The translations under genes and the position numbers were made by a program. The notes beneath the pieces were generated by a model that saw only the letters and a program-made list of their open reading frames with translations, was not told the DNA's origin and searched no databases. 64,000 nucleotides of DNA. Source: Gemmobacter fulvus. Lineage in GTDB: Bacteria > Pseudomonadota > Alphaproteobacteria > Rhodobacterales > Rhodobacteraceae. The stretch is taken from positions 2,075,501 through 2,139,500 of the forward strand of contig NZ_CP076361.1 in assembly GCF_018798885.1 (NCBI RefSeq), written 5' to 3'. Below are positions 44,840 to 53,384 of the stretch, piece by piece; within the stretch, counting starts at the first letter, position 1; each line of letters opens with the position of its first letter.

Positions 44840-45954
44840 ACAGTGCCGCATTAAGTTTCATCAAGAAGAATGCAACGCTGATCGCGCTGGTTGTTCTGGC
44901 TTTGGGAATGGGGTTCGCGGACGATTCGTTCTTTACCGCCCGCAACCTCAGCAATCTGGCGCGGCAGGTGACCATCATCGGCATCATCGCGGTCGGCATG
45001 ACCATGGTCATCCTGATCTCGGGGATCGACCTGTCGGTCGGCAGTGTCGCCGGTCTTGCGGCAGTGGTCGTGACCATCCTGATGCAGAATGACGTGAACG
45101 TCTGGATCTCCATCATTCTCACGCTCTCGCTGGCCGGTGTCGTGATCGGGGGATGGAACGGGTTCTGGATCGCGCATTACAAGATTCCCCCCTTCATCAT
45201 TACGCTGGGGATGCTGACCATCGCGCGCGGGCTTGCGCTGACCATCTCGGACGGCAGCGCGGTGCCGGTGACCGACACGACCTTCCCGCTGATCGGCGGG
45301 GCCTATATCCCGCCCATGATCTCGGTCATCCTGATCGCAGCGGCCATCGGTCTGGTGCTGCTGTCCACCCTGCGCGGCGTGATGCGGGCGCGGGCCGTCG
45401 GCGGTCAGGTCGACAAGGTGCAGGTCATCTCGAACCTGATCCTGACAGGGGCGGGCGGGGCGCTGTCGCTCTATATCTTCGGCAGCTACAACGGCATTCC
45501 TGTTCCGGTTGCGATCTTTGTCGCCATTGCCGGGGCCGGGATCTATGTGCTGGGACAGACCCGCTTTGGCCGCCGTCTTTACGCCCTGGGCGGCAACGAG
45601 GACGCGGCGCGCCTGTCGGGGATTGATGTCTACCGGACCAAGCTGATCGTCTACATCATCGTCTCGACGCTTTCGGCGCTTGCCGGGATCCTTCTGGCCT
45701 CGCGGCTGAACGGCGCGTCGCCCAACCTCGGCACGATGTTCGAACTGGACGCCATCGCGGCCGTGGTCATCGGCGGCACCAGCCTGGCGGGCGGATCGGG
45801 CACCATCGGGGGAACCGTGATCGGCGCACTGATCATCGGCGTGCTGAACAACGGGATGAGCCTTCTGGGCGTCTCGGCCTTCTACCAGCTGATCATCAAG
45901 GGGTTCATCATCATCCTCGCAGTCTGGTTCGACGTCCTGCAGAAACGCAAATAG
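44836..45954 (+). CDS. Sugar ABC transporter permease (XylH/RbsC-type)
   Basis: 372 residues with about ten membrane segments. Conserved GIDLSVGSVAGLAAVVV, GRRLYALGGNEDAARLSGID and GGTSLAGGSGTIGGTVIGAL match RbsC/XylH. The start overlaps the ATPase stop (ATGA). A 10-bp GC stem-loop follows the stop. Confidence 0.92.
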   Translation: MNSAALSFIKKNATLIALVVLALGMGFADDSFFTARNLSNLARQVTIIGIIAVGMTMVILISGIDLSVGSVAGLAAVVVTILMQNDVNVWISIILTLSLAGVVIGGWNGFWIAHYKIPPFIITLGMLTIARGLALTISDGSAVPVTDTTFPLIGGAYIPPMISVILIAAAIGLVLLSTLRGVMRARAVGGQVDKVQVISNLILTGAGGALSLYIFGSYNGIPVPVAIFVAIAGAGIYVLGQTRFGRRLYALGGNEDAARLSGIDVYRTKLIVYIIVSTLSALAGILLASRLNGASPNLGTMFELDAIAAVVIGGTSLAGGSGTIGGTVIGALIIGVLNNGMSLLGVSAFYQLIIKGFIIILAVWFDVLQKRK

Positions 45955-45964
45955 TCGGACTACC

Positions 45965-45997
45965 GCCCGCCGCGTGTCACTCCCTCGCGCGGCGGGC
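45965..45997 (+). terminator. GC-rich stem-loop after the permease gene
   Basis: GCCCGCCGCG (45965-45974) pairs exactly with CGCGGCGGGC (45988-45997) around 13 bases. There is no T-tract. It could end most ABC transcripts or separate transporter from enzyme genes within one operon. Confidence 0.5.
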
Positions 45998-46161
45998 ACC
46001 CAGCCCTGGATCAGACGGGCACCCACCCCTGCGGACAGCGCTTTCAAGGGCACACAGGGGGTATGAGGGGCAGCCTGTCATCGGATAGTCTTTGCCCGCC
46101 CGAAGTCTGGTTTTCTCAGGTCGCCGCGGCGCCGCCGCCACAACATGAAGAGTTTTGTGAC

Positions 46162-47145
46162 GTGTCGAAACGTTTGAAAATTGCGGTTCTGGGCCCGATC
46201 CCGCGCGACCGTATCGTGACCCATCAGGGCGAAAATTTCGAGAAATATGGTTGCGCCAGCTATACTGCGGCAGCGCTTTCGGCCCTGCTGGGCGACAGCG
46301 GAGAGGTGCACCCGATCTGCCATGTCCGCAAGCGCGACGAAGGCCCGGTAAAGGAACTGCTGGGACAGTTTCCAAATGTCGACCTGAAGGGCATCACCTC
46401 CGAGCTGGATCAGGGCGACGTTGTCCAGCTGACCTATCTTGACCAGAATCGGCGGCTCGAACGCCAGACCGGCTTCATGGACCCGATCCTGCCCGAAGAT
46501 CTGGCCTCTGTGCTGGATGCCGATGCCTTTGTCTGTGTGCCGATCACCGATTATCAGGTGAGCCGGGCGACGCTGAAATACATCAAGCAGAACAGCAAGG
46601 GCGTGACGATCCTTGATGCGCACGGCCCGACCAGCTGCCTGACGCGCAGCGGCGAGCGGCATCACCGCTTCTGGGCCGACCGCGACAGCTGGCTGCCCTA
46701 TATCGACATTCTCAAGATGAACCTCGAGGAAGCGGCTTGCAGTTGGTTCGACGCGGAATATTCGGCCGAGGATCTGCGCGATGTCGAGCAGCTGGCCATG
46801 GACGATCTGCCGCGCTTTGCAAAACACTGCCTTGACCGTGGCGTGAAGGCGCTCTGCGTCACGCTCGACCAGCATGGATGCGTGGTCTACTTCCGCGATG
46901 AAAGCGGGGCGATCCGCGAATATGTGGTGAAGCGGGTGCCGGTCGAGAAAGTGGTGGATACCACGGGTTGCGGCGATTCCTTCGCCGGCGGGCTGGCCTT
47001 CGGGTATCTGCGGCACCGCGATTTTGTGAAGGCCTGCCAATACGGCAATGCGGTTGGCGCGCAGCGCTGCGTCAGTTCGCAGATCGCAATCTACAAATCC
47101 CTGGAAGAGACGGATCGGCAGATCGCCGAAACCTACGGCGCCTGA
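46162..47145 (+). CDS. PfkB-family carbohydrate kinase
   Basis: About 327 residues from a GTG at 46162; an ATG at 46063 would add an N-terminal tail with no family similarity. PfkB features are KIAVLGPIPRDRI at the start, LKMNLEEA, and VDTTGCGDSFAGGLAFGYL with the catalytic Asp near residue 272. It probably phosphorylates the sugar or polyol released by the GH65 phosphorylase, whose gene follows after 42 bases. The exact acceptor is unknown. Confidence 0.85.
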   Translation: MSKRLKIAVLGPIPRDRIVTHQGENFEKYGCASYTAAALSALLGDSGEVHPICHVRKRDEGPVKELLGQFPNVDLKGITSELDQGDVVQLTYLDQNRRLERQTGFMDPILPEDLASVLDADAFVCVPITDYQVSRATLKYIKQNSKGVTILDAHGPTSCLTRSGERHHRFWADRDSWLPYIDILKMNLEEAACSWFDAEYSAEDLRDVEQLAMDDLPRFAKHCLDRGVKALCVTLDQHGCVVYFRDESGAIREYVVKRVPVEKVVDTTGCGDSFAGGLAFGYLRHRDFVKACQYGNAVGAQRCVSSQIAIYKSLEETDRQIAETYGA

Positions 47146-47187
47146 CGCGCCCTTTCAGGGCATGACCTTCAGAACTGGAGACGAACG

Positions 47188-49545
47188 ATGCGCCATCATT
47201 TGAATGGGCAGGAATGGTGTGTCTGCGAAAGCGGGTTCGACATCGGCAAGGCGAATGTTTTCGAGACGCTGTTCACCCTCGGCAACGGTTATCTCGGCAC
47301 CCGCGGCACACTGGAAGAGGGGTTCCGGGGCGAGTATTCCGGCACCTATCTGAACGGCGTCTTCGACGCGCATGACGCTTCGGTCATTGATCTCGTGAAT
47401 GCGCCGGACTGGCTGCCGCTTGCGGTCTATGTCCATGGCATCCGGCTGGATGTGCAGGGCTGCAAGGTGCTGTCGCACCAGAGGGCGCTGGATCTGCGGC
47501 AGGGCGTGCTGTGGCGCGAGACGGTGTTCGAAGACCCGCAGGGCCGGCGCACCCGACTTGAAACGCTGCGCTTCGCCAGCTTTGCCGATCCGCATCTCTG
47601 TGTCCTGCGGCTGGCCGTCACACCGGAAAACCACGGCGGCCCGGTGGTGATCGAAAGCGCGCTGGAGGGCCGCCGCAGCAATCTGGATCTTCTGCCTGCC
47701 TATGCCGGAACGCCGGTCTTTCCGCCCGAAGTGAAATGGGACAAATGGGCAAAGTCGCTGCATCTTGCGCCGGTCATGGCCACTTGTGATCAGGACAGCC
47801 TGTATCTGGAAATGCGCACGATCGACAGCGGCATAGCGATCGGCCTTGCGTCCACGCTGCTTCCCTCGGTGCCGCCGCTGCGCAACACGGTCGAGCGACA
47901 CGCCACGCGCGTGGCCGAACGGCAGGAGTTCCTGATCCCGGTCGGGGTGACTCTGTCGGTGGACAAGTTCGTCACGATCCACACTTCTCGCGAAACCCCG
48001 GCCTCTGGCATCGCGGCGCGCTGTCAGGAGGAGCTGGCGGGCCATCTGGCCTCCGGGTTCGAGGCTGCCCTTGCCGCCAATGCCGCCGCATGGGGCCGCA
48101 AGTGGGAGGCGAGTGATATCGTCATTCACGGCGATGCGGCGATGACGCAGGCGGCGCGCTTCAACATCTATCACCTGCTGATCACCGCAAACCCCGCAGA
48201 CCCCAAGGTCAGCATCGGCGCCAAGTCGCTTTCGGGCGAGGGCTATCGCGGTCATGTGTTCTGGGACAGCGAAATCTTCCTGCTGCCCTTCTACATCTAT
48301 ACCCAGCCAGAGGCCGCGAAGGCCCTGCTGATGTATCGTTACCACACGCTGGACGGCGCACGGGACAATGCAAGGGCGAACGGGTTTTCCGGCGCGCAGT
48401 TCGCATGGGAATCCGCCGATACCGGGCACGAAACCACACCGAAATGGACAGCGGACGGACGGCACCGCATCTGGACGGGGGAGGAAGAGATCCACGTCAC
48501 CGCCGATGTGGCCTATGGGGTGCTGACTTATGTCGCCGCTACGGGCGACACCGCGTTCCTCACGGACTATGGTGCCGAAATCCTGTTTGAAACCAGCCGG
48601 TTCTGGCTCTCGCGTCTTGATGAGGACACTGCGAGCGACAGGTTGGTGTTGCGCCGGGTGATTGGCCCGGATGAGTTTCACGAACATGTCGACAACAATG
48701 CCTTCACCAACCGCATGGCGCAGTGGCACCTCGTGCAGGCCGCGCGCATCCATGACGATCTGGCGCGGAAGGCCCCCGAGGCCCTCGCGGCATTGGCGCA
48801 CCGCATTGGCCTACTGCCCGGCGAGGCCGCGCAGTGGCGCGAGGCTGCCGGGCGGATCCTGATCCCCTTCGATGCGGGCAGCGGCCTGATCGAGCAGTTC
48901 GAGGGGTATTTTGCCCTCAAGGACGTTCCGGTGACGGAATGGGATGGCAATGACATGCCCTGCTATCCCGCGGGCTATGACCATTTCAACGCAGGCGAGA
49001 CCAGGCTGCTGAAGCAGCCCGATGTTGTGATGCTGATGTATGTGCTGCCTGACGAATTCAGCGACGAGGCCAAGCGCGTCAACTATGCGCATTACGAGCC
49101 GCGCACCCTGCACAAATCCTCGCTCAGCCCGGCGATCCATTCGATCATGGGAGTCGAGGTGGGCGACAGGGCGCGGGCGCTGCAATATTTCCGCCGGTCT
49201 GCCCTTGTCGATCTGCTCGACAATCAGGGCAATACTCAGGACGGGATTCATATCGCCTCGGCGGGCGGCACCTGGCAGGCGCTGGTCTTCGGCTTTGGCG
49301 GGTTCCGTGTGCGAAATGCGCGGATGAGCTTTCGGCCTTGGCTGCCTCCCGGCTGGAGCGAGCTTCAGTTCTGCCTGTTCTGGCAGGGCAGCAGGATTCA
49401 GCTGCGCATTGGCCGCGAACAGGCCTCCTTCCTGCTGGAAACCGGCCCCGTCACCTGGGTGCCCATCCTCGTCGAAAACCAGGAAATCATTCTCGAGGCC
49501 GGGCGCATCGTCACGGCTTCCCTGTGCCCGGAGACTGCGTCGTGA
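47188..49545 (+). CDS. GH65 family disaccharide phosphorylase
   Basis: 785 residues, the size of maltose/kojibiose/trehalose phosphorylases. It has an N-terminal beta-sandwich (TLGNGYLGTRGTLEE), an (alpha/alpha)6 barrel with GHVFWDSEIFLLPFY, a general acid Glu in IGPDEFHEHVDNNAFTN (about 496-499) and phosphate-binding KQPDVVMLMYVLP. It splits an alpha-glucoside with phosphate to beta-glucose 1-phosphate plus the acceptor. The stop overlaps a beta-phosphoglucomutase gene, which uses exactly that product. The glucoside linkage cannot be read from the sequence. Confidence 0.92.
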   Translation: MRHHLNGQEWCVCESGFDIGKANVFETLFTLGNGYLGTRGTLEEGFRGEYSGTYLNGVFDAHDASVIDLVNAPDWLPLAVYVHGIRLDVQGCKVLSHQRALDLRQGVLWRETVFEDPQGRRTRLETLRFASFADPHLCVLRLAVTPENHGGPVVIESALEGRRSNLDLLPAYAGTPVFPPEVKWDKWAKSLHLAPVMATCDQDSLYLEMRTIDSGIAIGLASTLLPSVPPLRNTVERHATRVAERQEFLIPVGVTLSVDKFVTIHTSRETPASGIAARCQEELAGHLASGFEAALAANAAAWGRKWEASDIVIHGDAAMTQAARFNIYHLLITANPADPKVSIGAKSLSGEGYRGHVFWDSEIFLLPFYIYTQPEAAKALLMYRYHTLDGARDNARANGFSGAQFAWESADTGHETTPKWTADGRHRIWTGEEEIHVTADVAYGVLTYVAATGDTAFLTDYGAEILFETSRFWLSRLDEDTASDRLVLRRVIGPDEFHEHVDNNAFTNRMAQWHLVQAARIHDDLARKAPEALAALAHRIGLLPGEAAQWREAAGRILIPFDAGSGLIEQFEGYFALKDVPVTEWDGNDMPCYPAGYDHFNAGETRLLKQPDVVMLMYVLPDEFSDEAKRVNYAHYEPRTLHKSSLSPAIHSIMGVEVGDRARALQYFRRSALVDLLDNQGNTQDGIHIASAGGTWQALVFGFGGFRVRNARMSFRPWLPPGWSELQFCLFWQGSRIQLRIGREQASFLLETGPVTWVPILVENQEIILEAGRIVTASLCPETAS

Positions 49546-50198
49546 CTCTGCTGAGAGGTGTTATCTTTGATCTGGACGGCGTGATTGCCGATACCGTGCC
49601 CGCCCATTTCGCCGCGTGGAAGCAGATGTTCGCGGAAGAGGGCTATGCCTTTGACGAACGGGTCTATCATGACAGGGTGGACGGGCGCCGCAGGTTCGAC
49701 GGGGCGCAGGCGGTGATGGTGGATGCCACGCCCGACCGGGTCAGTGCAGCCGCTTCACGCAAGGATGCGTATTTCCTCAAGCAGATCGAGCAGGGACAGT
49801 TCGAGGTCTTTGCCGACACGCTCAATTTCCTGCGTGCCTGCCGCGCCGAGGGGCTGGTGCTGGCAACCGCCTCCAGCAGCCGAAACGCGCGTCTCGTGCT
49901 GGAAAAGGCCGGGATCGCCGACAAGTTCGCCGCCATCGTCGGGGGCGATGATGTGTCAAACGGGAAACCGCATCCCGACATCTTCCTGCTGGCCGCAAAG
50001 CGGCTGGGGCTGCCGCCGGAGGCCTGCGTGGTGATTGAGGACGCGATCTCCGGGGTTGCCGCCGCCAAGGCCGGGGGCTTCCTCTGCATCGGGATCGACC
50101 GCACGGGGCAGACCGAACGCCTTGCGGGGGCTGACCTGATCGTCGAGAGCCTTTCGCGACTGAAGCTCTGTGATATTGAGCAACTCATGGGGAAATGA
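49542..50198 (+). CDS. pgmB: Beta-phosphoglucomutase
   Basis: 218-residue HAD-family enzyme that turns beta-glucose 1-phosphate into glucose 6-phosphate. The nucleophile motif is GVIFDLDGVIADT, the cap residues include HFAAWKQMF, motif II is LATASSS, and KPHPDIFLLAAKRLG and VVIEDAISGVAAAKAGG complete the site. The GTG start overlaps the phosphorylase stop. It is the last gene of the operon. Confidence 0.92.
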   Translation: MTLLRGVIFDLDGVIADTVPAHFAAWKQMFAEEGYAFDERVYHDRVDGRRRFDGAQAVMVDATPDRVSAAASRKDAYFLKQIEQGQFEVFADTLNFLRACRAEGLVLATASSSRNARLVLEKAGIADKFAAIVGGDDVSNGKPHPDIFLLAAKRLGLPPEACVVIEDAISGVAAAKAGGFLCIGIDRTGQTERLAGADLIVESLSRLKLCDIEQLMGK

Positions 50199-50350
50199 GC
50201 GTATCCATCAGGGTCGTCGCGGCGATGCTGCACCAGCCGCAGGCGTTGGTGCAGCATCGCGGGGTCGATCAGGGGCAGGGCCTGTTGCACGGTCCGCCCC
50301 CCTCTGTCACCTGCCCTTGCCAGAGGTGTCGCCCCCAACGCGCCGGTTGC

Positions 50351-51865
50351 CTAGGGGTTTGCACCGGGCAGCGGGGCGTCGGGGGGCAGGACTTCCAGCG
50401 GGCGGGTGGCGATCACCTCGGTATCCGACAGTTTGTAGCGCAGCTCATATTGCCCGGGCGTATCCGGGGCCGTCATCGTCAGCGGATTGCCTGCGTTGAC
50501 ATAGGCATAGGAGATATAGCTGTCGCTGCCCGCCTCGGCGATCTGGATATTGTCCTGCGGGGCGTTCGGCCCGATCCATGTGATGGACATCTCGCTGCCT
50601 GCCCGCACCTGCGCCGGGGCCGTCATCGTCACCGGCGCGTCTGTGGCCACGATGGCGCGTGTGGCTATCACCGTATGGTCGCGGAACCTGTAGCGCAGCT
50701 CATAGTTACCCGGCTCGCCCGGCATCAACAGGCTGACCGGGTTGCCATTCGCCACATAGGCCCAGGTCCAGCGTTCGCCGTCACCGGGAAGCCCGATCTC
50801 GATTGTGTCCAGCTCTGCTGCCGGTCCGGTCCAGCCGACGGCGACGGATTGGCCGATCGGCGCGGTTTCGGGTGCGTCCAGCGTGGCTTCGGGCAAGGGT
50901 TCCTGCGGCACATAGGGCCGCACCAGCATCAGCACCCCGTCCTTGATGCCCGAGGCCCAGCCGTCGCCCAGCCCCTGCGTGGTGTAATCCATTTCGGTCG
51001 ATGCACCAAAGCCGGTGCATTGTGCCGTGGCACCGGGATCATAACGCCAGGCGGCGCAGAGGGCGTCGCCCGCGCAGAGGGCATTGCACTGCTCTGCGGT
51101 TCCATCTGGGGGAAAGGCGAAGGCGGCTGGCATGCCTGCGGGCGCGCCGGTTGTGCCGCCGGTCGGGGCCAATGCGATGGCCGCCATCATCGGCGCACCG
51201 GGGAAATACCGGCGCGGTTTGGGCGGCACGGGCGGCGAGGGGGGCGCAGTCACCGTTGCGCGCAGGGCTTCGGCCAGATCATTGGCATTGGCTGCCTCGA
51301 AATACCGCCCGCCCGTGGTGTCGGCCAGACAGGACACCTGCGCGCCCTCGGCCTCTGACAGGCCAAAGCCGATGACATGCGCGGTGAAGTTCAGACCTGC
51401 GGCTTCCAGCTCTTGCCCGAGGGCGCAGGGATCGGCGGCGCAGGTCTCCAACCCGTCGGTCACCAGCACCACTGTGGCCGCCTCTTCACCGGAGCGCAGT
51501 GCTTCGGCGGCCTGCCGCACGGCATCGGACAGCGGGGTCTTGCCCAGAAAGCGCATGGCATTCACCGCATCGCGGATCTGCCCGGCGGTGCCCGGCGCGG
51601 GCGGCACCATCAGTTCGATGTCGCCGCAATTGCCCTTTTCACGGTGGCCATAGGCCAGAAGGCCCAGTTCCTGTTCTGCCGGGATCTGTGTCAGCACCCC
51701 GGCCACGGTTTCGCGCGCAATCTCCAGCTTGGGCCGCCCATCGATCTGGCCCCACATGGAGCCTGATCCGTCCATGACGATGATCGTCGCCGGGGTTTCG
51801 GCCTGCACTGGCCCGGCTGCCGTCAGCGCTGCTGCCATCATTCCTGCCCGCCAGCCATTCCGCAT
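50351..51865 (-). CDS. Secreted VWA-domain protein with PAN-like and tandem beta-sandwich repeats
   Basis: 504 residues. A signal peptide (to about residue 22) is followed by a von Willebrand A domain with MIDAS IVMDGSGSMWG and LVTDGLETC. A Cys-rich PAN/Apple-like segment (QCNALCAGDALCAAWRY) lies in the middle. Two tandem repeats of about 80 residues follow, each with a WTGP/WIGP motif, a GNP turn and NYELRY/QYELRY. It is an envelope or periplasmic binding protein. It stands alone; no partner gene is obvious. Confidence 0.85.
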   Translation of the reverse strand: MRNGWRAGMMAAALTAAGPVQAETPATIIVMDGSGSMWGQIDGRPKLEIARETVAGVLTQIPAEQELGLLAYGHREKGNCGDIELMVPPAPGTAGQIRDAVNAMRFLGKTPLSDAVRQAAEALRSGEEAATVVLVTDGLETCAADPCALGQELEAAGLNFTAHVIGFGLSEAEGAQVSCLADTTGGRYFEAANANDLAEALRATVTAPPSPPVPPKPRRYFPGAPMMAAIALAPTGGTTGAPAGMPAAFAFPPDGTAEQCNALCAGDALCAAWRYDPGATAQCTGFGASTEMDYTTQGLGDGWASGIKDGVLMLVRPYVPQEPLPEATLDAPETAPIGQSVAVGWTGPAAELDTIEIGLPGDGERWTWAYVANGNPVSLLMPGEPGNYELRYRFRDHTVIATRAIVATDAPVTMTAPAQVRAGSEMSITWIGPNAPQDNIQIAEAGSDSYISYAYVNAGNPLTMTAPDTPGQYELRYKLSDTEVIATRPLEVLPPDAPLPGANP

Positions 51866-51946
51866 CGTTCACCCCACCTGTTGCGCCCGGCGACTATGAC
51901 GGAACGGCGAAGGCCGATCTTGGGGCAGGCGGAACAGCGGCAGGGG

Positions 51947-52903
51947 TCAGCGGCACAGACCGCCGGCCCGCACCTCGGACGGCGTTGTGCCAAAGGCGGC
52001 GCGGAACCGGGCGTTGAACCAGGAAATGTCACCAAAGCCCGCATCCAGAGCGATCTGGCTGATGGAGTGCCCGGCATGGCGCGGATCGGTCAGTTGCCGA
52101 TGCACCCTCATCAGCCGCCGCCCCGCCACATAGTCGGAAAATGAGGTGCCATCCTGTGCGAAGAGGCTGCGAAGATAGCGGTCGGAAATGCCGTGCCGGG
52201 ACGAGATCCAACCCGCAGTCAGCTCCGCTTGCGTCAGATGGGCCTCGATATCGGCCTTGATTGCCTTCAGCCGGGCCGCCCTTGCGCCACGCCCCTGTGC
52301 GATCTGCGCCGCCTCACGCTCGGCCCCCAGGGCCAGGATCAGCAGATCCTGTAGATGCACGGCGCAGAGTTGCAACTGATCAGGCGGCAGATCCCCCGCT
52401 TCGGCATGCAGCGACCGCGCATAGGCGATCAGCAACCGCCATTGCGGCGTGGTCTGGGTGATCTGCCGCAGGGCGGGGTTGAAGCCCGGATCGGCCGCCA
52501 GCAGCGCCGCGCGCGGGATGCAAACATACAGCACGTGGCTGCTTTCGGGGGTGAATTGCGCCAACCCCGGCACTTCGCTGGGGTCCAGATAGATCTGGCC
52601 GGGCTGGCAGGTGACTTCGGCCCCGCGCTCCTGCCGGATTGTGAACCCGCCCGTCAGCGGCACATGCAGCAGGATATTGTCGCCGGTCTCGGCCGCCAGC
52701 AGCGCGGTGCGCCGGGTCTTGCAGGCGGAATGCACCGTGTCGGCGATCACCGCCCCCGGCAGCACGGCAATCGAGGTCGAGGAGGCATAGGCCGTATCGC
52801 CCGGTTCAATCACCAGCTTGCAGACGGTGGCGGCCATGCTTTCAAATTCCGCAACGCGGTGGCGTTGGTCGAAATCTGCCGTGCGCAGAATGAAATGGCT
52901 CAT
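51947..52903 (-). CDS. AraC-family transcriptional regulator
   Basis: 318 residues with an N-terminal AraC-binding-like domain and a C-terminal double helix-turn-helix (LTAGWISSRHGISDRYLRSL, then ISQIALDAGFGDISWFNARF and FGTTPSEVR). No adjacent operon is clearly its target; the VWA gene lies 81 bases downstream on the same strand. Confidence 0.9.
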   Translation of the reverse strand: MSHFILRTADFDQRHRVAEFESMAATVCKLVIEPGDTAYASSTSIAVLPGAVIADTVHSACKTRRTALLAAETGDNILLHVPLTGGFTIRQERGAEVTCQPGQIYLDPSEVPGLAQFTPESSHVLYVCIPRAALLAADPGFNPALRQITQTTPQWRLLIAYARSLHAEAGDLPPDQLQLCAVHLQDLLILALGAEREAAQIAQGRGARAARLKAIKADIEAHLTQAELTAGWISSRHGISDRYLRSLFAQDGTSFSDYVAGRRLMRVHRQLTDPRHAGHSISQIALDAGFGDISWFNARFRAAFGTTPSEVRAGGLCR

Positions 52904-53005
52904 CGAAAACCCTTCGGGATTTGGTCCAAACCGTATTTCATCGCAGCGCAGTTTGTCGCAGCGCGCAACCTGAATCTCGTGCCCTGTGCAGGGATCCTGC
53001 TTTGG

Positions 53006-53308
53006 TCAGTTTTCGCGCAGATAGGCCCAGGACACATAGCCTTCCAGCCCGCGTGCCTGTTTCAGCGCGACCTTGCACCAGCGCGTGCCACCGGATTGTT
53101 CACAGCTATAGACCCGCAAGAGCGTGCCGTTGGGCAGCCCGACAATGACGCGGTAGCCGATGCCCGGCCCGGCGCGCATCTTCAGCATGTCGTCCTCATC
53201 GACCCCCGTGACCTCGTAATACCGGCCCGGTCCCGCCGTTGCGGGGGCAGCAGCGCCGAGGGTGCCGACCACAGCTGCGGCCAATACGGCAAAGATGACT
53301 TTGCGCAT
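53006..53308 (-). CDS. Secreted SH3-domain protein
   Basis: 100 residues. A signal peptide (VIFAVLAAAVVGTLGAAAPA) precedes one bacterial SH3 domain (MLKMRAGPGIGYRVIVGLP, then RWCKVALKQARGLEGYVSWA) with two cysteines. Such proteins usually bind cell wall peptides. It is a single gene with an aggaga motif before the ATG. Confidence 0.82.
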   Translation of the reverse strand: MRKVIFAVLAAAVVGTLGAAAPATAGPGRYYEVTGVDEDDMLKMRAGPGIGYRVIVGLPNGTLLRVYSCEQSGGTRWCKVALKQARGLEGYVSWAYLREN

Positions 53309-53384
53309 GGATTTCTCCTGATTTTTTCTGCCTCGGCCAGAGTGTAGGCCGGGGCAGCCGGTATCGGCAACCCGAAGCCGCGCC

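Noticed and set aside
47155-48801. 548-residue minus-strand frame
   Set aside because: Shadow of the GH65 phosphorylase.
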